This document shows positions 1 through 11,999 of a DNA stretch of 64,000 nt, piece after piece. Position numbers and translations under genes: made by a program. Within the stretch, counting starts at the first letter, position 1. The number at the start of each line of letters is the position of its first letter. Source of the DNA: Blasia pusilla (taxonomy: Eukaryota; Marchantiophyta; Marchantiopsida; Blasiales); NCBI GenBank assembly GCA_050084515.1, contig CM114274.1, positions 1,054,001-1,118,000 on the forward strand, read 5' to 3'. The notes beneath the pieces were generated by a model. That model saw nothing but the letters and a program-made list of their open reading frames with translations, was not told the DNA's origin and did not search any database.

Positions 1-538
1 TTGGCTACCCAGATGCCGGACTCTTCATTGTTACGATTGGAGAGCGAGTCATATCATGCGTATCTAACCATGTTGCAGCGCCTCATTGATAATAAGCATG
101 TGCTTGCCAAGGATAAGGAGGTAGAGACTCGCTTGGTGGAGCTTTGCGAGGAGGTTATGAGATTGTATGTGCACACTTCCACAACACCCCTTACATCAAC
201 TATAGCATCTTTCAACGAGAAGCCTCCTTCCCCTCAATGGGTGGTTCCTCTTGGTTCAGCCAGAAGATGGGAGCTCATGGCCCGGAAACCTCTTGTAGTT
301 GCCACACTTCATGATGTAAGTGCCATGAAAGACTCATCCTTCGAGAGATACCTCGTCCGATTTTTCCCCATGATTGCAGGGCTCATCAGTTGTAGAGCAT
401 GATTTAGGAGAAGTCCAAACTGCACTCAGCGACATGTTCAGCTCATGGATAGGTCCAATTCTGTTACAAGCTCGAGGAGCCTCGATAATTATACACACTA
501 GATACTCAAGTTGGCTGGTTAGTTCGTCCATGTTGTAA
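1..538 (+). pseudogene. C-terminal fragment of a BIG-type ARF guanine-nucleotide exchange factor, frameshifted
   Basis: The reading frame open from base 1 resembles the extreme C-terminus of plant BIG (brefeldin-A-inhibited, SEC7-family) ARF-GEFs, which activate ARF GTPases at the trans-Golgi network. Recognisable pieces are VELCEEVMRLY, the PLVVATLHD segment, and FERYLVRFFPMIAGLISC, the family's usual 'FFPL...LISCEH' ending. The frame stops at 402. One base earlier a second frame (from 395) continues the same homology as EHDLGEVQTALSDMF and SSWIGPILLQ, and stops at 536-538. A single extra base near 394 therefore breaks the gene. The SEC7 catalytic domain would lie left of the window. No intron is visible in 400 coding bases. 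This could be a retrocopy or a gene fragment; a sequencing error at 394 is possible. Confidence 0.7.
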
Positions 539-1732
539 AGAAAATGGCATTGTTGGTCAATAGCTATCTACTTCTTCACCCCCAAGAAAGCAAACAAGGT
601 TTCGAGCTATAATTTAGTGACTAGGTTTTAGACACAAAAGAAGCTCTTGAGGTGAGAGGTTTATAGGAACTGTCCATGTGCCTTGCCATCGGAGGCAGTA
701 ATTTATTGTTGAGCGGTCTTCTTCTGCCCTGAAAAGGTGCCCACTCAGTTGGCCTTCTTATTGGAGAGGATTGTTTGGTTGAAAGCTTTATGGAGGCCTA
801 GGAAAGCATAAGTTAAAATCTCCCGATGTTTAGCATCGGTTGCTACTTTAAAGATAGAGCTAGCAAATATGAGATTTCTAGAGATTGGTGTGTCCAATCA
901 CAAACTGTTGGTATGTTTGTGTATTACAAATAGAGTGCTTTTATAGCTAGTTGAAGCTTCAATTTTTTTTTGCGGAGATATTAATTATTTGAAAGCAATA
1001 AATGCACATTTTTCACATTGTTTATTTCATGATGATGCAAAATTTTAATATAATGTTTTTATAATACAAAGTATTGAATTATTATATGATTTTTTTTTAT
1101 TTAATGTTATTCAAATAGACTGATAAGCTACTTATATATTGATATTTATCAAAATCAAATGGTAAAATGGAAATATCCTTCAAATGTAGAAATTAAATTT
1201 TAATTTAGTATGCATACATGGATAAAGACACAAATGCAATGGAAGTAAAAGATGGATTCATTACGTTGTATCATCAAATAATAGATAATAATTGTGTTTA
1301 TCATTTGGCAGTATTTTCATTAAATAATCAGCAAAAGATTTATGATAACATTACGATGCATGGTAAGGAAGAATATAATAAATCATCTTGTTAATTTATT
1401 TGGGAAGTTATGATGCGCAAAAGATATTGATTTTTGTTACTCAATTACTATTGAAAGTGTATTGTAATTGTTGTATATCTATGATCATTTTGAAAGCACA
1501 AACATCATCATTTGTGTTAATATTTGTGTAAAAATACATACGATAAATATAAAGCATAGTCGTCAACTTTACTTACTATATTGACGTAATCTTTTATTAG
1601 TTTTATGTTTAAATCAACACATTTGGAAATGATACCAAATTAATGTAAAATATAGGGCCACTCATATTTGTGATGTAGTATGGTTTCGAGAGGCATTTGA
1701 AACTCTAGTTCCAAATGAGATCCAACCCATAG
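539..1732. other. AT-rich stretch without a recognisable gene
   Basis: This segment is AT-rich with stop codons in all frames. No ORF, RNA gene or transposon end was recognised. Near 1699 it contains one copy of the 'AACTC.AGTTCC' type of motif that forms a larger array at 47.7-48.6 kb. Confidence 0.5.
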
Positions 1733-2735
1733 TGTCGCGCCCCTACTCTCCTTGAACGTCAATCTTTAGTGTTGCGGAAGCGTACGTTCAATAGGTCACG
1801 ATCTCATCGCCGATCTGCACCCAAACACGCACTCTCGTTAGTCGGGTTTGGGCCAACCAGCGTTCCAACCCACCGAGTTCTCAACTCGGCGTCTCATCAA
1901 TCTCAACCTTCCTTAATTCCTAGTTTCCAAAACATGGCAAGTCCTTCAAGACTTGGAACAGACTTCTTGGTTAGTCTAGGAATCTGAAACGACACTTGCG
2001 CGCCTAGCGATCCCAACTGTTCAACGGACCTCGTGTGAGTTCCAAACCGAGAACCAAGTAATGAAGTCACGGGGTGAAATCCAATAGGGATGTCTAAAAT
2101 CGCCTCAATAGACTTGGTGCAGGTTTTCCTACCCAACCCCCAAACTCGCGTTCCATTCCATGCCCTTGAGCCGCCCCGCGGCGCCCAAAGTGGGGTTCGG
2201 GTTCCAAGCACTCTCGGAGACCTTCCCCCTTACTAGTACTTCTGGGACCTCCAATAACCCTGCCCCCTTTGGAAAAGGAGGGTCGGGCCCTTCATTGTGG
2301 CCCTCAACCCGACTCCACTTACAATCGTTTCAGGGTTGTTTCTCAGCCGCTGCTTATGCGTTTTCAGATATCTTTAGTGCGTTTGAACCGACTATCCATA
2401 AGCCTTCCAATGCATCCTTATTTAATCCAAACGCATTTTGGAGCTAAAAGTTATGGCCATAAATACAGTCGGAAACTCTCAAACGCTAGTGGTGTTCCAA
2501 ATCCGGATTCTTCCTTTGGCAACCCACTTCCTAGACTCAACTTCTTTTAAGTCTTGTTCCGCGTTTGGTCCAGGTTTCTCAGTCGCGACCATAACATCTG
2601 AAACGCGAAGCCTCGCTCGCGTCTCGTCTCTTGTCTCCTCTTCGAGACTACTCCAACGCGCAAACCATCTTAGCGTGAGGCCGCTAATGTTCCGATGTTC
2701 CGCTTGGCACTCGTTTGGTCATGAGGGTCGCAACA
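1733..2735 (-). mobile_element. Solo LTR of a Ty3/gypsy-type element with a CATAG target duplication
   Basis: The block is similar over its whole length to the reverse complement of the LTR at 56229-57242, and similar in the same orientation to 59736-60748. On the minus strand it begins TGTTGCGACCCTC and ends GCGCGACA (TG...CA). The 5-bp direct repeat CATAG flanks it at 1728-1732 and 2736-2740. This is the mark of an integrated LTR element reduced to one LTR by recombination. There is no internal region on either side. Small ORFs inside it (for example 1903-2211 minus) are fortuitous. Confidence 0.88.
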
Positions 2736-2927
2736 CATAGCCTATCCTCCAAGTATTTAGAAGGTCCTCTTGGCGTTAGTCCTACAATCGCCCACGAAAG
2801 GAGCCGGTCGACCTATGGAAGTACTCCTCGTGTCGGAATCGGATTTCAAGAGCAAATTCAAGGGCATTCGGAACTATTGTTCCAATAGCAGGGATATTAT
2901 ATTCCAACCACTTAACCATAACTTAGG

Positions 2928-3243
2928 TTCCGATTCTTCCATTTTTTTGAACAAATGTCCGCTATTAAGTCAGGTGAACTTCAAAATTGAACCTATGGTT
3001 TTACTAAGCACTAATCATCAGTGTTTACTTCCATTCCCCCAAAGAAACGACTGGCTTAATACTATAGAGGTGGCACCATTCACCATTCCGATTCTTCCAT
3101 TTTTTTGAACAAATGTCCGCTATTAAGTCAGGTGAACTTCACAATTGAACCTATGGTTTTACTAAGCACTAATCATCAGTGTTTACTTCCATTCCCCCAA
3201 AGAAACGACTGGCTTAATACTAGAGAGGTGGCACCATTCACCA
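2928..3243. repeat. 158-bp tandem duplication, two nearly identical copies
   Basis: 2928-3085 and 3086-3243 are two adjacent copies that differ at only a few positions (for example 'cttcaaaattg' versus 'cttcacaattg', and 'ctatagagg' versus 'ctagagagg'). The near identity means a recent duplication. Overlapping ORFs share the repeated peptide but look like no known protein. Confidence 0.9.
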
Positions 3244-3599
3244 TTCAAGTACTAGAACCTCTCAGACAATACATTTTTCACCTTTGACGTTCATCGCACA
3301 TTCATCAGAAGACCCAAAATATTTCAATAAAATATCTGAGATATTGAACTCAAGTTCTAAATGTCTATGAGAACATATCCATAAAAAAATGTCCTCGACG
3401 TACTCATCCAAAAAAATGCTTCACACTCGTAAGCTTTCATCCTCTACAATATGTTATATTTCACGCTCTATTTACAATTGTACCCAATGGCATCATTGTA
3501 CATTATCATTCCACCTATCTCTTATCCTCTGTGACTTCTTTTCCTCCTAAAATGGCAAGAGGGTCTCATCCTTGGCAATGTTGGTAACCTCCTCCGGCT
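3244..3599. other. No gene seen; scattered 'gaactcaagttc' motif
   Basis: No reading frame is convincing here. A motif of the form gaactcaagttctaa lies at about 3347-3361. It matches the core of the interspersed array at 47.7-48.6 kb, so this may be a decayed piece of the same repeat family. Confidence 0.35.
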
Positions 3600-4480
3600 C
3601 AACCTGACGGACGTACTTATGGAATGTATCGGCGTACTCACTCCAACTAAACCTTCCCTTTCTCAGAGTCAGCAAAACTCTTTCACTTTGAGATCTTCCT
3701 TTAAAGTCATGTACATTTCTTGGAACTTATCATTATTCAACTTCTGATCCTGCTCGTCCAAACTGCGCAGCTCCATATTCCACTTCTTAGCCTTTTTGAG
3801 GATGAAATTGAGCAAATGTTACTTCAATTTGTGTAGGCCGTACTCGTCAAGGAAAAAATTGGCAACTTCTTTCCTGACACCTGCAAACAATCTTCTTGGG
3901 GTCGTTGGAGATCATTCCCCTTGATGGAATAGTCAAATGTATTATCCACCAAAGTAGTCGTCTTTGAGTTGAAGAAGATTTAATATGCTTAATTACATTT
4001 TTGGTCCAGAAGACGGCCGAGGGTATCTACAATGATGATTGACTTGGTTGTAATCCTTGGCACAAAGTGATCCGCATGTATGGTGATGATAAACACCTTG
4101 TTGGATCCCTCGTATTGCACCACTTCATGCCACACAGTGTCCATGCTCTCATCTGCCATGGCACCATAAGGGAAAACTTCATAAATAAAAGGAAGGGTGA
4201 CATAACCCACAAAGCTTAGGTTGTTGTTGATGGAGACATCAAAAGAAGGTCCACCACTCTACCTCCATCCTGTTACTGCTTTGAGGTCTACAAAGCTGCT
4301 TCCATCGATAATGAACTTGAAAACAAGATGCTTCTCCCACTTCGTATGCAAGCGAGCCCCCAACTTCACAATGGTGTTGAGAAGTCTACACGGGAGTCGT
4401 TTCTCCGTCGGGTACTCCAAACACCACTTGGCAACAAGGAAGGCATTGATACTGCATGCAGGCCTAGAAGCTTCCATTGC
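3600..4480 (-). other. Unidentified coding-like remnant on the minus strand
   Basis: Several minus-strand frames carry protein-like sequence that could be one decayed gene read from about 4477 down to 3600. They include a 72-residue frame (4259-4477), a 73-residue frame (3989-4210) with YEVFPYGAMADESMDTVW and DHFVPRITTKS, and a charged helical stretch near 3640-3780 with KWNMELRSLDEQDQKL. The pieces are separated by frameshifts and stops. I do not recognise the family. A captured host gene or a transposon-encoded protein are both possible. Confidence 0.3.
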
Positions 4481-7458
4481 TCATAGGAATTATGGCCCAT
4501 GCTGTGAAAGAAGACTTATGCGGTTATGTCCAATCTCGGACTTTCCTTCCATATTGTTTAAGTCAACCATCTAGGTACATTTTGGTACGTAATGGAGGCC
4601 TTAAGCTTTTCCTAGATTGCATGGAGAAGACATTTACTATTATCGCCAATAGAATATGGCTCAGGAAAACCAATCCGCCTATATCTAATAAAATGACTAA
4701 CACTGTCCAATTTTCCATCCAAGAAACTCTCTTTTCATTATTAGAAGGTAAGAGAGAAGAGTACCGGCCTCACAATGATTTCTTTCGTCTTGGAGGCCTG
4801 TAGATATATTAAAATTTTAAAGGTTTATAACGCTATTTGGATAATTCAAAATGAGGGAAATGATCCCAATATCCACCAAGATTGTATTCTTTGGGCAAGA
4901 GAAGTTTTTCAATTCTCTAACAGAGTTATCGTGCGCATACACATCGCTACATAACCCACATTGTTGGTCACATCAACACACCACACAACACTAAGCTTCC
5001 CAACACATGGGTTGATCTATCCATAAACGAACCAACTCACGAATATGCATCAAGTCCCCACCAAAAAAATAAGAGTAAAAATGACACACTACCCAGCCTA
5101 AAACTCCACTCTTGAATCTACATTGACATATTGAGCCACATCAATCCTCCGCTATGAGGGAATCCAGACACTCTCGCTTAGATTCGGCTTTGCTCTAGCC
5201 CAACTCTTTGCCCCCTTCGTATTTTCTTGTCCCCAACATCCCTTTCTATCAATCGGCTTGGCATCGAATCAAGCAATCTTACCCTCGTGATATTTGTGAT
5301 ATTTTCTATGTGCCCCAACACAGAACGTAGTGGAGTTTCCTTTGTTGATGTATTATGTTCCAGCATGAATAGACCTCTCAATTGGTCTTCCTTGGTCTCT
5401 CCCACACATTGTGTTCTTATGTTGCTGGATAAAAGGATGGTTTTTTTGAACGTCCACTTCCCCCCTCCGTGTTCTTTCTCACAGAGCATTTATTGTGATA
5501 AATGCTAACTTCGATTGCGGCCGTATTTCACACTTTCAAATTCTCTTTCTCACTTTCTCTTGCTCTCACTTGGTTTGCACATTTCTTGGTGCTTTGTTAG
5601 CTTGGCTACATTGCAAGAGTACCCAAAGATTGGACTTGACCTTATAGGTTGATATCCTTCCAATGACGCCTTGCAACCTCAGACTTGTTGGTTCTCTCCT
5701 ACGGGTATTGCTAGTAGACATCCTTACTTTGGCAATTGCTTTGCATCTTGTAGTTATAATTTCAAAGTTCCGCATTTTGGCTCAGTTTCTACATCGAGTC
5801 ATTTTTGTCCCATGCTGCCCTTGCTCTCGTTTAGTTGGAAATCCATATATCAAACTGCCACTTATTTTCGGTTACTCTATCACTCTTCTATAGAGACCGA
5901 TCTCCCTATTACCCCCATATAGATCTTTTTGCGCCCGGCTACATCTAGCTATGACAGATTTGGGGTAGCCCTGTGGGCTTATATGTTAACATTGTGATTG
6001 AATTTGAAAAGACGCTTGTAGAGAAAATGCTGTGCATGAACTATGCAACATACATATGATAGATTGTGGAACTTTGTAAGGTGTCGTACACTTTATCAAG
6101 TTAGGTAGAATCCTCACACTATGCAGCACCAATGATTGCTCCTAAACTATGTATATATCCTACCTGTTGTAGATTAGATTTAACCGATAGTCTAGGAGAA
6201 GCCACTCTAGACATGAGATTTCAATCCGTAATACCTCTTTGATGAATTTGACATGAGTATATCAATTTTTTGTGGCTTCTTGACTTGTGTATATTTTCTA
6301 GTTGTCCTTGTGATCATTTTGAATAGTGAAATAATGTTTCTACACGAAAACATAGGTAAAAGAAGTTGTTAGGGAGCATGATACATTTATTTTAAGAAGT
6401 CCATTCCAATTACAATATTGCACCACCACGGGCCTAACGTTCTTTGATGTTTATGCATGCATAGATTGCTGATTTGATTCAAGATTAGGAGCAAGAAACC
6501 TATTGAAATCAGAAGTACTTGCATGGCGAATCATAGGGTAGATAAAGCTTACAATAGGATAAGATGCAGGCTTGGCCGCCCGCAAAGCATAAACTATCGG
6601 CATGTAAGGTGACATTAGAAGCAAGTTATGGGATCGGTTCCCTTTTGAGGAGCATAGAAAGTAAGTAACAACAAAGAAATACTTGCAAAGGCAACACCAG
6701 ATTAGGCAAGCTTATTGTAGCAATAGATGGACAGTGAGAGCAAGCAAGCAAAACAAATCTTAAGAACCTTTGAAGCTTTGCAACCTAGAAGTAAAGCTCA
6801 AGAATTTTTACCCTCCGTTTACTTTTCTTATGCTTGGTCTCCCTTTTCCACGCTCGGTTTTGCAACATCGTATGGTTTTGAGGTAATGCGAGCAAAATGG
6901 ATTTAAATAGGTGAGACTTAAACTCCTTTAGTCAGCTATTAACAATAATAATTTGACTTACAAATGTGCTTAGTAAGCTTAAGAAGGTGTTTATTGCCTA
7001 TCGCGTCTAAATTTAAACAACTTAAAACGCATCCACTCCTATCAAATGAAACTACGTTTCGCGACTTGGCCCTCTCAAGTACTAAGTTTCAAATAAAATC
7101 AACGGCATATGGAAGATATAAAGAGAAATATTTTAGAATTGATTTTTTTAATTATTTGAAATCATAATGTACTTCCATATTGCAGAACCTCTGTTCCTCA
7201 GGAAGGCACATGTCAACAACCGGAGGTGTCGCCATTTAAAGCCACCTTTGCAAATTATAGTATAGATGAACCCTATTAAAAGAGGATTACCTCGCGATTA
7301 GGGGGATTAACTCTTGGAGTGGTAGCAAACTTACGGAGTAATGGACAACTTATTTAAATTCTTATTACTTCCCATAATTTCCCCCTCCCTCAATAAAATG
7401 AAATTGGTTTTTTTAGGCAAATACCCTTTGGACTAATCTATACTCTTATTGAAACATT
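4481..7458. other. Long interval without a recognised gene
   Basis: Only short ORFs occur, such as 5178-5489 on the minus strand (103 codons) and a pair of overlapping plus-strand frames at 5663-5922. None resembles a known family or shows a conserved motif by eye. No LTR, terminal inverted repeat or tRNA gene was seen. Confidence 0.4.
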
Positions 7459-7485
7459 GGGGAAGGGGGGCATGGGGGGGAGGGG
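7459..7485 (+). other. Potential G-quadruplex (four G runs)
   Basis: Four runs of 4, 6, 7 and 4 guanines are separated by AA, CAT and A. This fits the standard intramolecular G-quadruplex pattern. It lies in AT-rich sequence with no adjacent gene, so any role is unknown. Confidence 0.6.
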
Positions 7486-7806
7486 TTATTATATGGAGAA
7501 AACAAAGTGAAGGGATGCTAAAAGAAGTGAAGCTTCTAGTAGAATTATGTGTTAAGTGGCTATTTTCTTAAGGGGTTTTACGTCGTGCGCTCTTGGCTCC
7601 TTATACTATTTACCAGGCTACTTTCTTTAGCAGATCGTGCCCTCTTTGATTTTATTCAATTTTATTTCCAGGATTTCTATACGGACATATGTTGAAGTAA
7701 AATTTGAGGGAGTGGCATCTTGTTACCCACAGACACTTGTTACCTACACACATATATTTAAAAATTATTTCGTGCAGACAAACATTTTTTATCTACTCTT
7801 CACTTC

Positions 7807-8121
7807 CTACTTTGGAGAAGGAAGTGGAGGTGATTGTACATGGTCTAGGAAGCTACTACACACATAGGAGGAAGAATTCGCAACTGCGTGCCGCGTAAAA
7901 AATCTGCAACCGCGTCCAGAAGTATGTTCTGAATATACAAGAACGGCCTGGAGCTCATGCACGAGCTCTAGGCCGTAGTTGCATAGGCACGTGAATTGCT
8001 TGAGCGTCTTCAATTCACCAATGTTGAATTCCTGTAGTCTCTCTCTCAATTCCACAAGCGTCTTGACTACGAGATCCACAATTTTCCTATTAGGATTCTT
8101 CCAAACACCTCTCTTCTCCAA
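7807..8121 (-). CDS. Hypothetical 104-residue ORF, unrecognised
   Basis: The frame starts with ATG and encodes a basic, helix-prone N-terminal half (VVKTLVELRERLQEF, ELKTLKQFTCLCNYGLELVH) followed by a cysteine- and serine-rich tail. I recognise no domain. A 14-bp inverted repeat lies inside it at 7943-7976. With no homologue recognised and transposon debris on both sides, this may be chance or a gene fragment. Confidence 0.25.
   Translation of the reverse strand: MEKRGVWKNPNRKIVDLVVKTLVELRERLQEFNIGELKTLKQFTCLCNYGLELVHELQAVLVYSEHTSGRGCRFFTRHAVANSSSYVCSSFLDHVQSPPLPSPK
7943..7976. repeat. 14-bp inverted repeat with 6-nt loop
   Basis: ACGGCCTGGAGCTC and GAGCTCTAGGCCGT pair with one mismatch around the loop ATGCAC. 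The transcript of either strand would form a stable hairpin. No poly-U or gene end adjoins it. Confidence 0.6.
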
Positions 8122-8144
8122 TAGTCGCCCGCCCCAATCCTCAA

Positions 8145-8168
8145 CTCTCTCTCTCTCTCTCTCTCTCT
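8145..8168. repeat. (CT)n microsatellite
   Basis: About twelve CT units lie directly before the LINE 3' fragment. A longer CT tract follows the fragment, which may mean insertion into a CT-rich target. Confidence 0.9.
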
Positions 8169-8490
8169 GTGAAGAAAAGGGAGGACATTTTATGTAGATT
8201 TTGCACCCAGGGCTTATTGATTATGAAAATTATTACCTCTTCGATTGCACCTTTCATAGTCACATTAGGCTTGACTTCCTGGATCTCTTTGATCACCCGG
8301 CTCTCAAGGTCCCCGAATTAATTGCTAGGCATAATCAGATTCATATTGCTAAATTCTAGGGATACTCACTTGGCTCAGAGGACCTCTTAGGCCCTTTCTG
8401 GTGCTTGTTCTCTCTCCACAATTGTTGTTAAGTCTCAAAACTAAGTCCCATGGCCCTATGGGGTCCCCTTGGACAATACATTTATTTATT

Positions 8491-8494
<4 letters not shown>
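8169..8494 (+). mobile_element. 5'-truncated LINE copy (3' end only)
   Basis: The sequence matches the reverse complement of the 3' end of the LINE at 40-42.7 kb almost throughout, including the stretches agaaaagggaggac, ggcttattgat and tctcaaaactaagtcccatg. It starts inside the C-terminal zinc-knuckle coding region and ends with a (TTTA)n tail at 8482-8494. The full copy instead ends in repeated ATTC. Such severe 5' truncation is typical of target-primed reverse transcription. No clear target-site duplication was found because the CT repeats on both sides obscure it. Confidence 0.82.

Positions 8495-8544
<50 letters not shown>
8495..8544. repeat. (TC)25 microsatellite
   Basis: An uninterrupted run of about 25 TC units follows the LINE tail. 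Confidence 0.95.
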
Positions 8545-8546
<2 letters not shown>

Positions 8547-10432
8547 GCAAACTTAAACAAACACACCACGACACTAATATGGAGAGAGGAGTCTCAGAAT
8601 CTGAGATCGTGTCAACAAATTGACGCCATGCGATGCCCCTAAAGGATTCTTCTTTGTGCATAAGGTGTGTCTGACCGTATTATCGTATGCCTTGTTTTGT
8701 CACGGAGATTGAAAGAACACCTTGAAGCAAGTTCTTCTTGGCTATCACGGTGCGCTTCACAAGTCTGCAGGCGATGTTCATTTGGGTCTATCCTACAAGG
8801 GGCCGTGATTCAACACCACATAGAAGTTCTTTCATGAGTGTCATTCTCTGCCCAAAGTCTACTTCAGAGGACTATGGAGGCTTGCAAAGCCTATACAAAG
8901 CTTTTACATACATGTCAGTTCTGTCCCAGAATAATTTAAGTAAAAAATGTCTCTTGTTCCAATTCTTTCCAAGATGATCGCACTTCTTACATCGAGCCTT
9001 ACATGGACCCGAGAGTTCACCTATTTTTCATTGTCAATATATTATTCACTGACCTGGACGATCTTGTTCTTGTTCGACAAAGGATCCTTGGGTTTTATCG
9101 ATGACACTAATTCAAGAATGAACTTCTACTTGACATTCAAACCTCTACCGGTCATTACTAGGAACGTCTCTCCCTCTCCTTCCAAGCCGCAACAAGACTT
9201 TACGCAACAGACACCCATTCCCCATACTCGTAAGGCGGCCCAATTTGCAATCGTGTGATGTCAAGATAGAACCAAAATATTGAGCGCTCCAAACCTTGTG
9301 GTTTGTGGCTCACTGTGGAAAGCCCAAGATCATCTCACTAAGTTGTCATCGCTTTTCGAGATGAGGAGCAGGTCTGGTGAATCGAAGTTACTTTTGGTCG
9401 AATTAAACCTGATGCTATATATCAAGCTGATGTGATATGCACGAGCGCACACATTTAAGCTCTCGGTCTGAATGGTTGAGATAGCGCGGTGCCTACACCG
9501 TGCATGAGAGCATATTACCTACATCATTGGGGAGAGGGAACTAAAAGGTATATAGGGGCGACACGGCCTATCGATGATCTCTATTATGCCTTTTATAAAG
9601 AGGATGAAGAAACAATGCACAATGATCGCATCAATCTCAAACTCTTAAGACCTTGAAGCTTCTAATGGTGGCTACTATACAATGATCTCAAGTCAGATTT
9701 TGCTACATACGATAAAAGGGCTAGCAATTGCGAGAAGCCGAAATCCATCGAAATCGCTTTATGTCTCGAGCCGACGACAAAGGGTGGAGAACGTCAAGAC
9801 GCAGGAGAGTTGAATTAGTTGCTAACATCCTATAACCTCGTCTTGCATTTTCTATTTCCCACTTCACCACAGGTTTAAACCGGACTGCTGTTGCTAGGCA
9901 TGGTTGAGTTTAGTGGGATGTCCATATTGCAAGCGATCTTCGAAAGGTGGATCTACACATAGTGGAAACTTGAGAAGAGCCCATAATCACCTTCTTCTTG
10001 TGTGTGCCTTTTTTCATTAGCCTCTGTCCTACTTCCCTTTGCGAACAAGAGCCATGACCTGTTTAGACGGTTCAGCTCTCCTTATAGTAGGTGGGTCTCA
10101 AAAGAGGAATTAATTAGGATCTTCCTTATGGGTTTAATTAACTTTCTCCTTTGAAACAACATGGTGTTTTTTGGTTTTTTTTTGTGGAGGTGGATAATGT
10201 GAAATATAAGGCAATCGTGCCTTTGCGGATGATGTGAAATTGGAGGCAATCGTGCTATTGTATTCGATATGTTAGTAACCTTTCAAGGAATATATAAATG
10301 AAAATTACTAAATTGTGTGTGAATAACATTGGGAAATTTCCTTTTTTGGCTTTTCATTTACACTTTGGTTATTATTTGTTATTGAAATATGAGTGATAAT
10401 TTTCTCTTTGGTTTGCAGTAAACACCTATTAC
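8545..10432. other. No recognised gene
   Basis: Short frames at 8738-8977 and 8947-9258 have no recognisable domains. No LTR or transposon ends were seen. Confidence 0.4.
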
Positions 10433-10930
10433 TTGCACGGAGTGATCCTAGGGTTAGTCTTCTTAAGTATGTCGTTGACATGTATGAGGCCTTTAATTAC
10501 GAAACAAATTGTAACGAATGCAAGTCCAGAATATTTGGTAGAGAGACCTAAGGAGCATAGATTTTCTTTATCTTGCTTGCAACGAAAACGAAAACTATTT
10601 TATTTGGATCCTAACTTCTCCACTCATGCCTCTAATTTTTTCAAAGAGATTGAGGAGGTTAGGGAAATCCAGAAAGGCCATGATATTGTAGGTAGTGCCA
10701 ATACTTATGAGAGATACTCTCTAGATATATACCCTGGTTTTGAAGAAGAGGAAGATGGAGAATGTTCTTCCTCTTCTCTTTATGATTTAGACGGATGGTA
10801 TATAGATGATGAGCTCGACTGGGAATATAGGCACATCAATAATACAGAGTTAGATCTAAGTGTCGATAAGAGTCATAATGAAAATTTCATGGTTGATACT
10901 CTTTCTCCTTATTGCAATTCAAGTCCTTAA
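10433..10930 (+). CDS. Hypothetical acidic protein, 165 codons, unrecognised
   Basis: The stretch encodes a hydrophobic N-terminal segment, a central basic part (SLSCLQRKRKLFYLDPNF) and an acidic, serine-rich C-terminal half (YPGFEEEEDGECSSSS, DDELDWEYRH). The frame begins with TTG, and the first ATG in frame is near 10469. It lies just upstream of the Helitron gene and in the same direction. It might be an N-terminal exon or captured cargo of that element, but I cannot name it. Confidence 0.3.
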   Translation: MHGVILGLVFLSMSLTCMRPLITKQIVTNASPEYLVERPKEHRFSLSCLQRKRKLFYLDPNFSTHASNFFKEIEEVREIQKGHDIVGSANTYERYSLDIYPGFEEEEDGECSSSSLYDLDGWYIDDELDWEYRHINNTELDLSVDKSHNENFMVDTLSPYCNSSP

Positions 10931-11999
10931 TAAAAGCAAAGAGTACATTTTGATATATGTTATTGGTATTGATGTTTGTATAATAAAGGAATTCGATGGA
11001 AAATATAATATTCTTGCTACAAAATTTGTAAGTTTTTTTTTGTTATTTTTGTTATGTGATATAAATTTGTGAAGTTATTTAAATATAATAACCTATCATA
11101 TATTAAGCAAGTTGTCTTGAAGAAGCGTAAGAGGAACCAAATATTTTAAATGATGAGGCAAGGTGGTGATGGTGACTCTTATGTTTCTATTAGTGAAGAA
11201 GCGATTAAGCTTATGCTTGAAAATCTTGAGAGAATTGAAGTTGTACAAGTATCCACTTTGAGTAAGATATAAATTTAATAATGAAGTTTTTCAGTTCTCT
11301 CATTCCATAAATGTATATTTTAGTGTTAATTCATATTGAAATTTATGTTTTGTCTTATGTTAAAAGGTTCATTATATGATGGATCAAGATCAAGCATCAC
11401 GAGATAATGACAAAAGGCCGTTTATTGACCTCACAAATTAGTAGGGAAATACCTATCTTGAGTCTAAGAAGGCAAAAAAAAGGCCGCGTATCAAAGGAAA
11501 AAATGAGCACTTGAAGATGTGCATTTTGTACCTCTTTCTACAACTACATCGTCTTCAATGTAAGAATAATTAGAGTTTTTTATTTAAATATAGTTGGATT
11601 TTATGGGCATATTATGGAAAAAAAATTCTTTCATTTTTTTGACTTTATTTTTTATTTCTTCTTTCGTTTTTTTAGACTTCCAAATCCTATGATCGCACGA
11701 CAGACTACGTAAAATTCACAAAGATGCAAGAGCTTAAAGACTAATGGATCACATATATTATTCTATTTGATTTTTATTATTAGTTCAATATTTAAAGTAT
11801 TGTGAATAATATTGGCTTATTATGATTTTTTGTTGGTTTTGCATTTGAAATAAAATTGTATCTAATACGTTTCATCTAAGAAATATGTCAATATCCTTGA
11901 AATTTACGTCATATTAGCAATGTCTTTTATTTTTGTGTTTAAATGTGAGAGTTAGCAGGATTTTATCCTAACAAGTTTATTGCTAAATTTAAATTAATT

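Noticed and set aside
1769-2740. Series of short ORFs on both strands
   Set aside because: They lie inside a solo LTR identified by similarity to two other copies and a CATAG target duplication.
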